In this document: positions 1 through 11,000 of the stretch, in pieces
Numbering within the stretch: the stretch's first letter is position 1
How the letters are laid out: each line of letters opens with the position of its first letter
Program-made: the position numbers and the translations under genes
Notes under the pieces: generated by a model
Database searches by the model: none
What the model was told of the DNA's origin: nothing
Seen by the model: only the letters and a program-made list of their open reading frames with translations
From: Desmodesmus armatus
Taxonomy: Eukaryota; Chlorophyta; Chlorophyceae; Sphaeropleales; Scenedesmaceae
DNA: 64,000 nucleotides
NCBI GenBank assembly: GCA_007449985.2
Contig: VIIQ02000743.1
Location: forward strand, 335,260 to 399,259
Reading direction: 5' to 3'

Positions 1-396
1 GCATGAGGCTGTTTGCACCCGGTCCTGCTGCAGCAGCAGCCATCAGCACTGCGGCTCCAGCCGGCGGCGCTGCTGCTGCTGCTGCTGCCGCTGCTGCCCA
101 CGTGCCAGGGTGGCGGCTGGTGGCAGCAGTGGCGGCTGTGCTGAAGCCATGCTGCATTGCTGTTGCTGCTGCTGCTGCTGGTGCAGAGGATGGGGTCATG
201 GCAACCCTGAGCCTGTTGGCTCCCTGCATGTCCATGTCCATGTCCATGTCCATGTTCATGTTCATGTTCAAGGCAGGGTAGGTCAAGCCTTGCATGGATG
301 TACCATCGACGGTTCGTCGACTGTAAACGTCTGCCTCTTGGTAAGCTGTACTGCCTGACATCGGCAGCCAGTACGTGCCTGCACCACCCTCATCAA

Positions 397-433
<37 letters not shown>

Positions 434-876
434 CTTGTTCATCAGGTTGCTGCTTGACTTGGTGAGCACCTGGTGACTGGGGTGACTGGTGCTGGCTGTA
501 ACACCATGGCTTGCTGCTGCTGCTGCTGCCAACCTGCCACGGCCGGCCTGCAGCGCGGCCGCAGACACGGGCATTGCTGCCGCAGCCGCCGCTGCTGCCG
601 CTGCTGCTGCTGAAGAGGTATGGTGGTAGCCGCCGCCGCCACCAGCAGCAGCAGCAGCAGCAGCAGCGTGGTGGGTGTTGCTTGGAGGGACTGGGTGGCC
701 AATGCCACTGTCGTCTACACTGATGCGGGGGTGGATATGTCTCTGACCGGCAGCAGCAGCAGCAGCAGGAGTACCATCAGCCATGCCAGGCTGCAGGGTG
801 TACTGCGGCTGCTGCTGCTGCTGCTGCTGCCGCCATGCCTGGTACTCCTGCCAGGAACCAACCTCTGTGAGTGCAA

Positions 877-908
<32 letters not shown>

Positions 909-1182
909 GGGCGGGTGTAGAGCCCAGGGGTGGGCGGGCATCAAAAGAGGCACCAGCTGCTGCTGCTGCTGCTGCTGCAGGGTGGTTATCGGCTCCATGT
1001 AGGAAGGCCTGCTGTGTTGCGTGGTGTGTGTGGCTGCTGTTGGGAGATGAGGGCCGGCCTAGGGGTCTGTTGAGGCTGCCGTTGTGGTACTGCTGCTGCT
1101 GCTGCTGCTGCTGCTGGTGGCTGGCCTGAAAAGCTGCAGAAGCGTTGTTGTTCAGCCAGGGTGTGGACGCCCCTCCTGCTGG

Positions 1183-1214
<32 letters not shown>

Positions 1215-1376
1215 AGTGGCCATGAGGCTGCCAGCTGGCGCTCCAACGTGCAGCAGCAGCAGCAGTAGGGGCTTCAGTGGGTGGCAGGCTATAGCCATAG
1301 CTAGGATGGGGTGTCTGGGTGGTGGGGTACTGCATTGCTTGGCTGTAGGAGGGGCCAACCTGCATGCGCCCCTGAC

Positions 1377-1414
<38 letters not shown>

Positions 1415-4400
1415 GTAGCCCATTGGTTGCCAGGTGCTGCTGCTGCTGCTGTTGGGGTGCTGGGGGCCAGTGTGGATCTGCTCCCGGAGGGAACTGTTGC
1501 AAGTAGCTGGTGGGACCCATGGTGTGGGAGTCAAACCCTGTAGGAGTATGGGTGGTGGTAAGAGGATGCTGCTGCATACGCTGCTGCTGCTGGTGCTGCT
1601 GGCGGCGGCGGTGACTGCATGTGCCTCTCGACTGTAGAGTTGTGTGCGCCCCTTCCTACTGCTGCTGCTGCTGCTGCATCGGTCTCAATGTGATAGGGCA
1701 GGTGAGCAGCTGCCATTCGGGACTGCTGCTGCTGGCTGCTGCTGCTGCTGAGGCGTGCATTTCCCGCCAAATCTCCAGGCGGGAGATTCATCACTTGCCC
1801 CTGAAGGGGCCACAAATGCACCTCACCCAGCTGCTGCTGCTGCTGCTGCTGCTGCTGCAGCAAGACCTGCTGCTGGTACACTTGCACCCAGTCAATGTCA
1901 CCCCCGTAACCGCCGTCAACAGACCCTACTGCTGCTGCTGCTGCATGGCCGGGGAGGTCGTTAGTCATGGCTGGAGTGGGAGGCAGTGTGAGAGTGAGAG
2001 AGGCTGAGGGGCCGTGCTGAGTGTCGTGGCTGCTGTGGGTGTTAGTGCCTGTGACTGCTGCGCAGCCTCCTGTGATTGAATGTGTCTCGTGACCGGAGGA
2101 GACCACTGATTGTAGGTGGATCACCCTGGCACCAAAGGCCTCAAGGGCTGCAGCCTCAGCCTGTGGGTGGGTGTGTATGTCGGGGGGGGGGGGGGAGACA
2201 GGGTGGTGGTAGTTGTGGTGGTGGTGGTGTGTTGAACACTTGGACTGATAAGGATTTATAGGCCAAAGAGCGTCATACATCTGATGCAATTGAATTGTGT
2301 GTGGGGTGGCTATGGGGGAGGGATAAAGATAAAGATAAAGATACAGAGACACCCCCCTGGTCTCTTAACGCCATAGGACTTCGTCCCATTGGCCTCGCGT
2401 CCGTTGAGGACGGCTCTTCATACCAACACGCCTGGGGGTCTAGGGCAATGGCACTCGTGGCCACATCTCACTCCCCAGGGGCACACCTGGGGGCCGTGTA
2501 AACCCACCGAAATTCGGGCTGGAGATGTTGTTCGACATGGGAGCTTGGATGCTGTAAGGTATCACCCTTGACCCACTGGGAGAGTCCCCTCAGTCCCGAC
2601 CTGAGGGAACCTTGAATCCCTAGGGTAGCACACCCAATAGCGGGCTCCATGCCTTTTCCGGCTGTATTCTGCACCCATTCCTTCCTTTGCCTCTGTGGCA
2701 GTAATCAGCATCAGGGGATCCCTCTCCCTTCACTGCACTTGCCCGGGTCAGCAGCCTGGCTCGGGGTATTATCACCCCCCTAAGGGGCCGGTGGGTGGGC
2801 CGGGATGTGGGGTGAGGGCCGTGCTGAGTGTCGTGGCTGCTGTGTGTGCCAGTGTGTGCGGCGGAGGAGTGTGTCTCATGACCGGATGAGACCACCGACT
2901 GCAGGTGGATGACCCTGGCGCCAAAGGCCTCAAGAGCAGCAGCTTCAGCCTGTGGGGGTGAGAACAAAATACATTAGAGGGAGTTAGTTGAAGGGGAGGT
3001 GGAGGGACATGGGCGAGGATGTGTGAGGCAGGTTGGGGTGGGGTGAGGCATGGGGTGATGAGATCTCTCGAGAGAGGCTGAGGGGCCGTGCTGGGTGTCG
3101 TGTCTGCTGTTGGTGTTAGTGCCTGTGACTACTGCGGAGGAGTGTGTGTCGTGACCGGATGAGACCACCGACTGCAGGTGGATGACCCTGGCTCCAAAGG
3201 CCTCAAGAGCAGCAGCCTCAGCCTGTGTGTTGACACGTGAATTGCAACCAGCAGGTACATGTCATGATTGCCATGTGTGTGTGTGGGGGGGGGGGGGGTG
3301 AGAGTGACAGGGTGGTGGTGGTGGTGAGGGGGGGGGGTGCTGAGTGTCGTGGCTGCTGTGGGTGTTAGTGCCTGTGACTGCAGCAGAGGAGTGTGTCTCG
3401 TGACCAGATGAGACCACTGATTGTAGGTGGATGACCCTGGCTCCAAAGGCCTCAAGAGCAGCAGCCTCAGCCTGTGTGTTGACACGTGAGTTGCAACCAG
3501 CAGGTACATGTCATGATTGCCATGTGTGTGTGTGGGGGGGGGGGTGAGAGTGACAGGGTGGTGGTGGTGGTGAGGGGGGGGGGGTGCTGAGTGTCGTGGC
3601 TGCTGTGGGTGTTAGTGCCTGTGACTGCAGCAGAGGAGTGTGTCTCGTGACCAGATGAGACCACTGATTGTAGGTGGATGACCCTGGCTCCAAACGCCTC
3701 AAGGGCAGCAGCCTCAGCCTGTTGAGGGGTGGGGGTGCAGGTGGGGCGGCAGCGGTGGGGCAGAATGAGGTGGTGACGTTGCAACCCCAATCGGGGTAAT
3801 ACCAGTTGAAGAAAGGGTGATGGGGGTCTCTGTGACCTCCGAGGCATCAAAAGCCTGCCAGCAACATCCTCGGCTTGGAGGTAGAGTCGGTGAGTGCCAA
3901 CAGCACAACGCAGACAGCAAGTCGACCCTTGTACCAGACCGGGTGAATTGGTGTGGTGTGAGAGGTGAGGAGGGGGCCGCTTGACTGGAGGTCACCACAG
4001 ACTGTAGGTGGATGAATCTTCTCTCAAAGAAGTCTCCCAGTGGGGCTGCAGCCCAGCTGTGGATACAGTCTGTCAGCCTGCCACAGTGTGGATAACAATC
4101 GGGAGGGGCCAGCAACACAAGTCGGAAGCAAAGTAGCTTTGATAGTGACTTTGTTGTGGTGAGGTGGCGGCAGATGGGGGCCGCTCGCATCGGATGGAGC
4201 ACCCCGCAGCCGTTTGGGAGAGGTCATGTGGGGAAGGTGGAGGGGCTCCTCTTGAATTATTGAGATGTTGGCCCCTGATGCTTCCGATATGTTCGTCAGT
4301 GCATTCTCAGATGAGTTCTACGATGTCTATTCAGATGCGTTCTATGATGCCGATACCCATGAGCCTCGTTGGCTCCCTACGGGTGTTCAGGCTCAGCCTG

Positions 4401-5065
4401 AACCATGTAACAGTAACAGTAACAGTAACAGAATTATTGAGATGCAGGCAGGTTAGTTGAGGTGGATTGAGGTGGGCTGAGGTGACGTGTAGCCGTACGG
4501 TGAGGTGGGGTGAGGAGGGGGTCTCGTGACTGTGGGATGCCACAGGCAGTTGGTAGATGACCCTGGCTCCATGTGCCGGCATTTCAGCCGAGGCGCCTTC
4601 AGGGCTGCGATTTCACTCAGGTTGGCAGCCTGTGTGTTTTTGGCAGGGGAGGGGGGGAGGCCCCCATGGTGGTGGGTGTGGGGGGTGGTGGGGTGGTTTG
4701 GGTGCGGTTTGGGCGGAGTGAGGTGAGATGCCTTGGTGGGTAATCTGGTGGTGTGAGTTGTAGCATGGGGTGGGGCATGGGCATGGGTCGGGGTGGGGTG
4801 ACTGTCACTGGCACTCGGGACGGGGGCCAGCCCCGCAAGGCGATGCTTTAGTGACTGGGCGCCGTTACTGGCAGCAATAAGACTGCAGACCAAATCACGC
4901 CACAGGAGTGAGTTGGTGGCTGTGCAGTGAGATGCTGTTGTGGCAGCAATCGGGCAAAGCAACCGGGAGTCCCTGCTGCACCTCTTAGCAAAAAAGCTCA
5001 CCTCCACATCTGCGCTCTTCCTCAGGGCCAAGATCATCTGCCATGACGGTCAGTTGCGGTGCCAT
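1..5065 (-). CDS. Gln/Ala/Ser-rich protein with tandem exons, partial
   Basis: I do not recognise the family. A likely first exon ends at the donor GAG|GTGAGC at 5002; it can start at the ATG at 5037 (MILALRKSADVE) or in another frame near 5063. Further exons lie at 4.0-4.6 kb and in the repeat array at 2.1-3.7 kb, each carrying a version of ALEAFGARVIHLQSVV after a CACAG acceptor. The last array copy reads without a stop into a long exon rich in Gln, Ala, Ser, Pro and Tyr from about 2160 leftward. That part is built of CAG/CTG runs open in several frames, so the exact frame below 1531 is unresolved and small indels are likely. The composition would suit a transcription co-factor or RNA-binding protein, but no DNA-binding domain is visible. 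The gene continues beyond the left edge. Confidence 0.42.
30..1970. repeat. Cluster of CAG/CTG trinucleotide runs
   Basis: More than twenty separate CTG (plus) / CAG (minus) runs of 4 to 12 units occur in 2 kb. Read on minus they give poly-Gln, poly-Ala or poly-Ser depending on frame; on plus poly-Leu, poly-Cys or poly-Ala. Long open frames on both strands here are a by-product of the repeats. Confidence 0.9.
227..268. repeat. Hexanucleotide microsatellite TCCATG/TTCATG
   Basis: About seven consecutive units of TCCATG drifting to TTCATG, encoding alternating Met-Ser or His-Val in two plus frames. It is a simple repeat, not evidence of a gene. Confidence 0.9.
2322..2342. repeat. (GATAAA)n microsatellite
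   Basis: About three and a half units of GATAAA. The stretch from here to about 2800 lies between array copies and holds no exon I can support. Confidence 0.8.
4408..4431. repeat. (AACAGT)n microsatellite
   Basis: Four units of a TAACAG hexanucleotide between two diverged exon copies. Confidence 0.85.
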
Positions 5066-5085
5066 TGCCGTGACGTCACAGCATC

Positions 5086-5200
5086 ATACAAGGCGTCGAA
5101 TCAGTTTGCACCAGCGGCAAAAGGCCCAGGCCAGGGACACCAGCAGCAACACAAGCAGCAGTAGCAGCAACGCATGTTTGAAGCCTTCAAGTTGCGCAGG
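5086..5200 (-). CDS. Possible terminal exon with a C-terminal membrane helix
   Basis: On minus, a frame reads QLEGFKHA, then a run of about 18 Leu/Val/Ser/Ala residues, then AWAFCRWCKLIRRLV and a stop at 5086. The shape is a tail anchor: one hydrophobic helix followed by a short basic tail. TGCAG acceptors occur just upstream near 5195-5215. It could be the last exon of the AP2 gene to its right or of a small separate gene. The hydrophobic run is partly CTG repeat, so chance is possible. Confidence 0.28.
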
Positions 5201-5852
5201 TGTCAGTCTGCACCTGTCTGCACTCACTGGTCAGTGGGCCAAGCATGATGTTAGCCAGCAGTCACAGGGCTCGGCTAGCGAGTAAGGCATCTGCTTTGCT
5301 GTAGCAACGTTCATGGTGAACTGTGATGGTGGCAGCATGACAGCGTGGAAGGTTTGCCTGCACGTAGCCGCTCTCTGAGTGCTGCGCTGACGCTGCCAGT
5401 GCACTCTGTGTGTCTACTGTACACTGCAGTGCAGGACAATAGGCTAAGATCCAAGAGCCGGGTGGGCGTCAATGGGTGTACCTGTTGGCGTGGCATCTTG
5501 CCCAGTTCCTGTGATGCAAGCAGCAGATGACACAACAATATTTCCCCTTACGACATTCACTCTGCAAGCATATGTGAGTCGGAAGTGGCATTGAACAGCC
5601 TGAGACGTTTTCCCCACTTGGCCGTGCGTCTCACAGGGCCAGTGCATGCCTTGAAGGCCCAGACCCGTCTGAGTTGACTTCAAGAGATTGCGCAAAGTCT
5701 ATGAGTGAGGTGCACTGCTATGTCACTGTCAACAAGGAGCCCCTGTCTCCGTTTGTGCTGCACCACTCTCCCCCCCCCCCTGGCACAAACCGCAGAGGGT
5801 GTGTACTGATACCATCCACTGGATGGTGTTGCCGCAACTGAGTTGCACCTAC

Positions 5853-6400
5853 CTCCAGCAGTGGGTCTTCATCGTAATCCTCCAAGGGGAAGTTGAGTGC
5901 TGCCCGCCGACCCCTTAGCAGCAGCGCTGCTCTGTCGTAGCGCGCGCAGCATGCAGTGCACTCGGGAAGCTCCCCAGGTGCAGCTGCTTACCCTTGCACC
6001 CCTACTGCCGCTGACTGTGGGGCCTCGCGTGCTGCTGCTGCTGTCCCATATGTGAGCCTGTGGTTCAGTCAGCAGGGTGAAGGTTTTCTTAGAATTTCCC
6101 TCATGCATTGAATCGGTTTGATGTATAAGCCTGCTGGGGCCAGTATTATCACAGTTAGCTAGCCTCAGGGAGAATGCAATGCAGATCTTGTGGCCTCCAG
6201 AATCTTACCTCCCATCTGCCAGTGCGTTTGTACTGGCTGACCCCTATGAAGGGACTGTGTTTGCTCTTGGGCCTGAGCGCCCCTTGGTCTTAGTAGTAGC
6301 AGTACCCTGGGAGCTACAGGGACCTGACATGGCTGATGCAGAGGGAGTGCTGGCACCATCTTGAGATACAGCAGGGTGCTGCTGCTGCTGCTGCGATTCT
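5853..6400 (-). pseudogene. AP2/ERF-domain DNA-binding gene, apparently frameshifted
   Basis: Two minus-strand exons carry an AP2 domain. The first ends at a GTAAGA donor at 6209 and reads KSKHSPFIGVSQYKRTGRWE. The second (about 5853-6059) opens with AHIWD in phase, then after a Ser-rich insert reads GKQLHLGSFPSALHAA, then ARYDRAALLLRG and LNFPLEDYDEDPLLE, ending at GAG|GTAGGT. These are the strands and helix of AP2 domains in algal and plant regulators. Three pieces of the second exon are in three frames: one base is missing in a G run before GKQ (about 6008) and one in a CGCGCGC run before YDRAA (about 5940). The frame upstream of KSKHS also meets a stop. Either this is a decaying pseudogene or the assembly has indel errors; the conserved sequence on both sides of each break favours errors or very recent damage. 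The start codon and 3' end were not found; 6626 is the farthest plausible 5' limit. Confidence 0.62.
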
Positions 6401-6776
6401 GCAGGGAGTGGGGTGCTGATTGTGCAGCGGAGCAGTACTGGGTCCTTGTGTTTCTAGCTCGTGCTTGACGCCGTTGGGTGCGTCGGCAGCCGTATTTGCG
6501 ACATTTTCTGCGTCTTCTATTGCTGTTTGCATGTCTGAAGTGGCAGGAGGACGTCAGGCGCGCTACATCTGGGACAAACCGACAAGTGCTGGCGCCGGCC
6601 AAACCACCTGTATGCAGGCTTTCCAAGATGTATGAGTTTGTCTGTAGTCAGTGTCTCCCTGGGCGGTGACGTGTTCCATGGTTTCTTCTTTTCGGTCTCC
6701 GCATCCAAGAGTTTTCGAACTCTGCGTGACGCCGGGAAATCAAACCGCATACACATCACCAACACGTCGACTCTCA

Positions 6777-6781
6777 TTACA
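6777..6781 (-). terminator. Polyadenylation signal TGTAA
   Basis: TGTAA on minus about 150 nt past the dehydrogenase stop at 6932. TGTAA is the usual signal in Chlamydomonas-type algae. Assignment rests on position and sequence only. Confidence 0.45.
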
Positions 6782-6931
6782 AACATTCACAGTTTGCCGA
6801 TATGAAACGTAATGTACATCGCGACAACGAACCGCTGCGGCGCTCGGACGATCCACACCTGGTCAACGGCTGTAGCACAACCGCTGCACAAACTCCTGCA
6901 ACTCAACCCTTCAACCTTCAACACCAGTGAA

Positions 6932-9900
6932 TTAATGCTTGGCATCCTTCTGGTGTTCCTGATCGTACTGGTACACGCCCTTCCCGACTTTCTGCCCCAG
7001 CCAGCCTGCGTCAACGTACGACTGCAGCAGCGGGCAGGGCCGATACTTGGAGTCACCAAGCCCGTCATGCAGCACCTTCATAATCGATAGGCACGTGTCC
7101 AGGCCTGCGCAGGAAAACAGCAGCGGCACAGGCAAAAGCCGGCAGTGAGAGCCACTGCCACAGGTTGCATCCACGGATAGACAAACATGCTGGTCCAACA
7201 GCCACAGCCAATCCTAGAGCAATGCAGCCTGACTGAATGTCAGCTACTAAACGCGTGTAACGGCAGCATGTGCTGATCCTAACTATCTGTGCCCCCGCAG
7301 TTCATACCCTCTGTGGGCACACTTCAAGGCCAAAAAACCTCATACATGGCTACAAAACAAGGCGAAAGAAGCCACACAGTTGCAGTGCTTACCTATGAAG
7401 TCTGCCAGCCGCAGTGGCCCATGGGCTGGTTGGTGCCTAGCCGCATGCCCTTGTCAATGTCCTCAGCACTGCCCACATTCTGCACAACACAACAGGCAGT
7501 CGGGTTTACTCAGCTGAGTCTGTGGCTAGCCGGTGGGGTGTGTGCCGCCCCTGGTTACCGTCAAAAAGCCAACACAACACGGCAGCGCCACACAGCAGCA
7601 GCCACCCCTTGCTGCTTGGTGAGACATGCTGGAGGCTGCAACAGCAAGCAAGCAGGGCTCGCCGCGCAAGCAAGCAGGGCTCGCCGCGCCGCGGCGTCCA
7701 TGGCCGACCGCCAACAACAGCGTGCGCCTGATTGCTGCTGGCAGTACTGTACATCCTTTGACTGCTGTTGTGTTGTCACCGTGACAGCGGCTGTTCAGTT
7801 CATTGGTTCTGCTCCCTTCTCTGTGGATACAGGGGGCTTACCATGCTACAAACAAGTGTGGGCGCCTAGCTCATACATGAACACTTCCCAGCTGAGGATC
7901 TGCGGAAGGAGTTCTGAAGGCAGAAAACTATGGTTGGATGTTAGTAATCTGGTTATGCCATTGTCATCATTACTCACCTCCATGAGGCAGTAGAAGGCCT
8001 CGTTGATCATGGGGATCAGCACACGGTTGACCAGGAAGCCCTGCAGGCAGCACAGCAGGCAATTGTTGGTGCCGCGCTGTGCCGTGCTGTGCAGCGTCAT
8101 GAGGTGGCTGTTATCCACCCGATCGGATGCCCCGTCAACACTGGGGCCACGGTGGCCTGGTTGCTCACCGGCCTGTCCTGGCTGGTAGCCACGTGTCTGC
8201 CACACCTGTTTCTACCGCCCAGAGTCCTCCTGCCCCCGGGGTCACCTAATCCTGCATCCCCGCATCCCCTCTTGCACCGTTCTCCACGCAACCCCCTTTC
8301 ATTCAGCAGTGACCCCGTTGCTCACCGGTCTGTCCTGGCTGGTCACCACCTGCCCCAAGGGCCCACAGGGCAGCTACCCCACAGCAAGATTAGGGTCTGA
8401 AGTAGTGCAACACCCCCACAAGGGGCATAGCTGATGCTGGGTCTTGCCACCCAAGCAGCACACCATCAGCTGCACATCCCCTTCTCTCAACTCCCCTTTC
8501 ATTCCCCAGTGACCCCCGGTAACCCCAAAAAAAGTGACCCCGTTGCTCACCGGTCTGTCCTGGCTGGTTGCCACCTGCTTGCCGAGGTACTCTGCCAGCC
8601 CCTTGCAGGCCTCAAAGGTCTGCTGGCTGGTGTGCAGCCCCTTGGCCAACTCAACAAGGGCCATGATGGGCACAGGGTTCATGAAGTGCATGCCGATCTG
8701 CAGGGCACAGGGTTTTGATTGTTGGGATTTGGATTGCTGAGTGAATTGTGAAGGCACAGCAACAGCAACAGCAGCAGCCAATACCCTCTTGAAATCAGAG
8801 AAGTATAAAGCTTACGCTGAAGGACTGCAAGCGGTGAATGGCTCTGGGTTCAAGCTCATGCTGAACAGCAGCACACAAAACTTCGATTACTGAACGAAAG
8901 CTTTGTAAGATGCCAGGTGAGTACGGCACCAGGTCGCTGCACTGGGAATCCGATGTCCCCATCCCCCTGGGCCCCCTCCCAATCAAGCTGTGCTGTGCTG
9001 TGCAGTGCAGCCTGGCTTATGCTTGTGCTCACCACTCTGTGGGGTTTGCTTGTTGCTGAACCCAGCTTGGTGATGCTGATGCTGGATGTGTTGGAGGCAA
9101 GGATAGTGTGTACAGACGTGATCTGCACACAAAACAGGAAACAGCACATCAACAGCATCGTACGGTTCAAGCCATCCCGGTGGCGTGAAACCCATAGCAC
9201 TATCCCGTCTGCCCTTGCATGCCAGAGGTATGTCATGACTCAAACCCCTCTGCGGTTTGCTGGGGCATCGTTTAATGTCTGCATAGGCCCCAACAAAGCA
9301 CAGCAGGGGAGCCTTTCAGGGGGTTTTGCAAAAAAGCAAGCTAAAAAGCTTGACAGCCATCATGCTTTCAAGCTTCAAATAGCTGTACTGTGAACCTGTG
9401 GCATACACACAAGGCCTCAAAACAGCTGTGCTTTTGACCTGTGGCATACACACAAGATCTGGGAATCACCTTGTCCAGCTGCTGGACGATGCATATTATT
9501 ATAATAATGATTTCTAACAGGAATACCGACTCAGACTTGAACAATTAAGGGAGACTGCATTCGAACCAGTGACCTTGGACTCGCCCACCTTGTCCAGCTG
9601 CTGGAATATGCTCTTCTTGACTGTCAAATCCTCCACCACAGCCTCCACTATAAAATCGGCATGCTTCATGCCCTGCACTCAGGATAGCACAGCACAGCGC
9701 AGCACAACACAGCATAGTACAGCAGCACCAGCCAGTGACTTGACACTGTGCTGCTCAGCTGCTTCCCGTCTCCGTAGTGAGTTGCTGTGGGTGCGGCTGC
9801 TTTGTACTTGAGACTATATGGAATGCAGGAGATGCAACCCCAACATGTGGAGTAAGTAAGTACCACCCACAGGGCAACATAGACTCATCCTGCGTAAGTA

Positions 9901-11000
9901 ACACACCAGTGCCTTCGGCGCCGAGGTGCGCACACATTTGGGCTTAAACTTCATGATGGTTGCAGGGCAAGCCGAACACCTGTGAATATCTATGGCCCAA
10001 TTTTTCTTTACTTCATGACAGTTTTTGTACTGCCTTGGTACTGGAGTGCAAGAACAGCAGGGAGGTAAACTCACGTCCATGGTTGTTTCTGTGCGTATGC
10101 GTCCGATGGCCTCCTCTGCTGCCTCCTTTGTGACCTGGCCCTTCTCATTCAGGCGCTTCAGGCTCTTCTTGATACCCACTATACCCCGCTCCAGCAGGTC
10201 TTTGTGTCGGTCCATCAGCAGCACATCCAGACCCTTGGCGGCACACACCTGCGCGTTAGAGTGACGTACAACAGTGACAAGTGTGACGCACAACAGTGTG
10301 AGGGGGGGGGGGGGGCGAGTCAACGTCACGCGGGCGAGAGTGTGACGCACAGCAGTGTGAGGAGGGGGGCGCGCGTGTCAGCATGACCGTGTGCGGGAGA
10401 GTGTGACGTACAACAGTGTGAGGTGTAAGGTGTGTGATTGGTAGTGTGCGATGTCGCACTGTGTTGGCAGCATACGGGCAGCTGCAGAGCGGATGCTAGA
10501 AGTCGGAAAACAATCAGAGCCCGAACTGGCTAAGGCCACACCCTTACGAGACAGGAAGCACCCTAACACGACGGTGTCCTGCCTATCAACAGGGTTTGAT
10601 CGGTTTGGCACAAGCTCAGCGCGTTGCACACCCAGGCAGGGTGTTCTCCCTGCATGCTGCGTGCATGAGCATTGACACGTGTACAAACCAAGCAGCTACT
10701 GGGTCAACACTGCTGCGTCAGCATGCATGAGTGCAGGCTGCACATGCCACAGCTGTTGACCTAAGGGTGGGTGTCTCTTGCCAAGAGACACCCAAGTTGG
10801 GTGGTGTTCTGTCATATTGTCAGTGTGCATGCAGGCAATCATGGCAGGTATAACAGGTTAATTGTGGGGTCATTGCGCTGAGGAGTGATAACGAGTGAGA
10901 GTGACTGGCTGGCCCTCACCTGGGCGATTCCGCTGCCCATCTGCCCTGCACCAATGACTCCAATGACTTGGGGCAAGTGGCCGTACAGCATGCTGGCCAT
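6932..11000 (-). CDS. 3-hydroxyacyl-CoA (3-hydroxybutyryl-CoA) dehydrogenase
   Basis: NAD-dependent oxidation of 3-hydroxyacyl-CoA to 3-ketoacyl-CoA in beta-oxidation (or the reverse step). Eight exons can be joined: 10920-11000, 10075-10248, 9589-9672, 9033-9122, 8551-8697, 7978-8040, about 7392-7479, 6932-7104, giving about 299 aa from ATG at 11000, close to the PaaH/Hbd length. Visible signatures in order: NAD-binding [13 protein letters not shown] (about residues 12-24), [36 protein letters not shown], the active-site region [11 protein letters not shown] (catalytic His about 147), [32 protein letters not shown], and C-terminal VGKGVYQYD. No PTS1 tripeptide ends the protein (KDAKH). The ATG follows a possible acceptor (CGAAG), so an upstream exon with a targeting peptide cannot be excluded. 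All junctions keep frame; no internal stop. Confidence 0.93.
8150..8580 (-). repeat. Three tandem copies of an exon 3' end plus donor
   Basis: The last 25-30 nt of dehydrogenase exon 5 and its donor ([17 protein letters not shown]) occur near 8540-8580 (used), 8311-8350 and 8150-8195. The extra copies lie in the following intron and lack the upstream part of the exon. A similar short copy of the end of exon 3 (QQLDK and donor) lies near 9465-9490. Confidence 0.8.
10255..10435. repeat. Minisatellite in dehydrogenase intron 1
   Basis: Two to three units of roughly 70 bp built round GTGTGACGCACAACAGTGTG with a G run, between exons 1 and 2. Intronic; no coding sense seen. Confidence 0.7.

Larger units (their letters stand above)
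2094..4640 (-). repeat. Array of seven tandem exon copies, about 250-bp unit
   Basis: Copies of one exon and its flanks sit near 2094-2160, 2880-2953, 3155-3227, 3400-3475, 3645-3720, 3985-4080 and 4515-4630. The two copies at 3.4 and 3.7 kb are almost identical over about 245 bp; those at 4.0 and 4.55 kb are strongly diverged. Each reads on minus after a CACAG acceptor. The differences among the closer copies fall at synonymous third positions of the minus frame (CTA/CTG Leu, CAA/CAG Gln, TCA/TCG Ser, TCT/TCC Ser, GCT/GCC Ala), which supports minus-strand coding. Confidence 0.8.

Noticed and set aside
2094..3720. Plus-strand exons reading VDDPGSKGLKSSS
   Set aside because: Changes between copies are synonymous in the minus frame but not in this one, and the diverged copies keep the minus peptide.
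9541..9590. tRNA gene suggested by GGTTCGAATGC on minus
   Set aside because: Only a T-arm-like B box is present; no acceptor stem, D arm or anticodon arm can be folded. It may be a SINE remnant at most.
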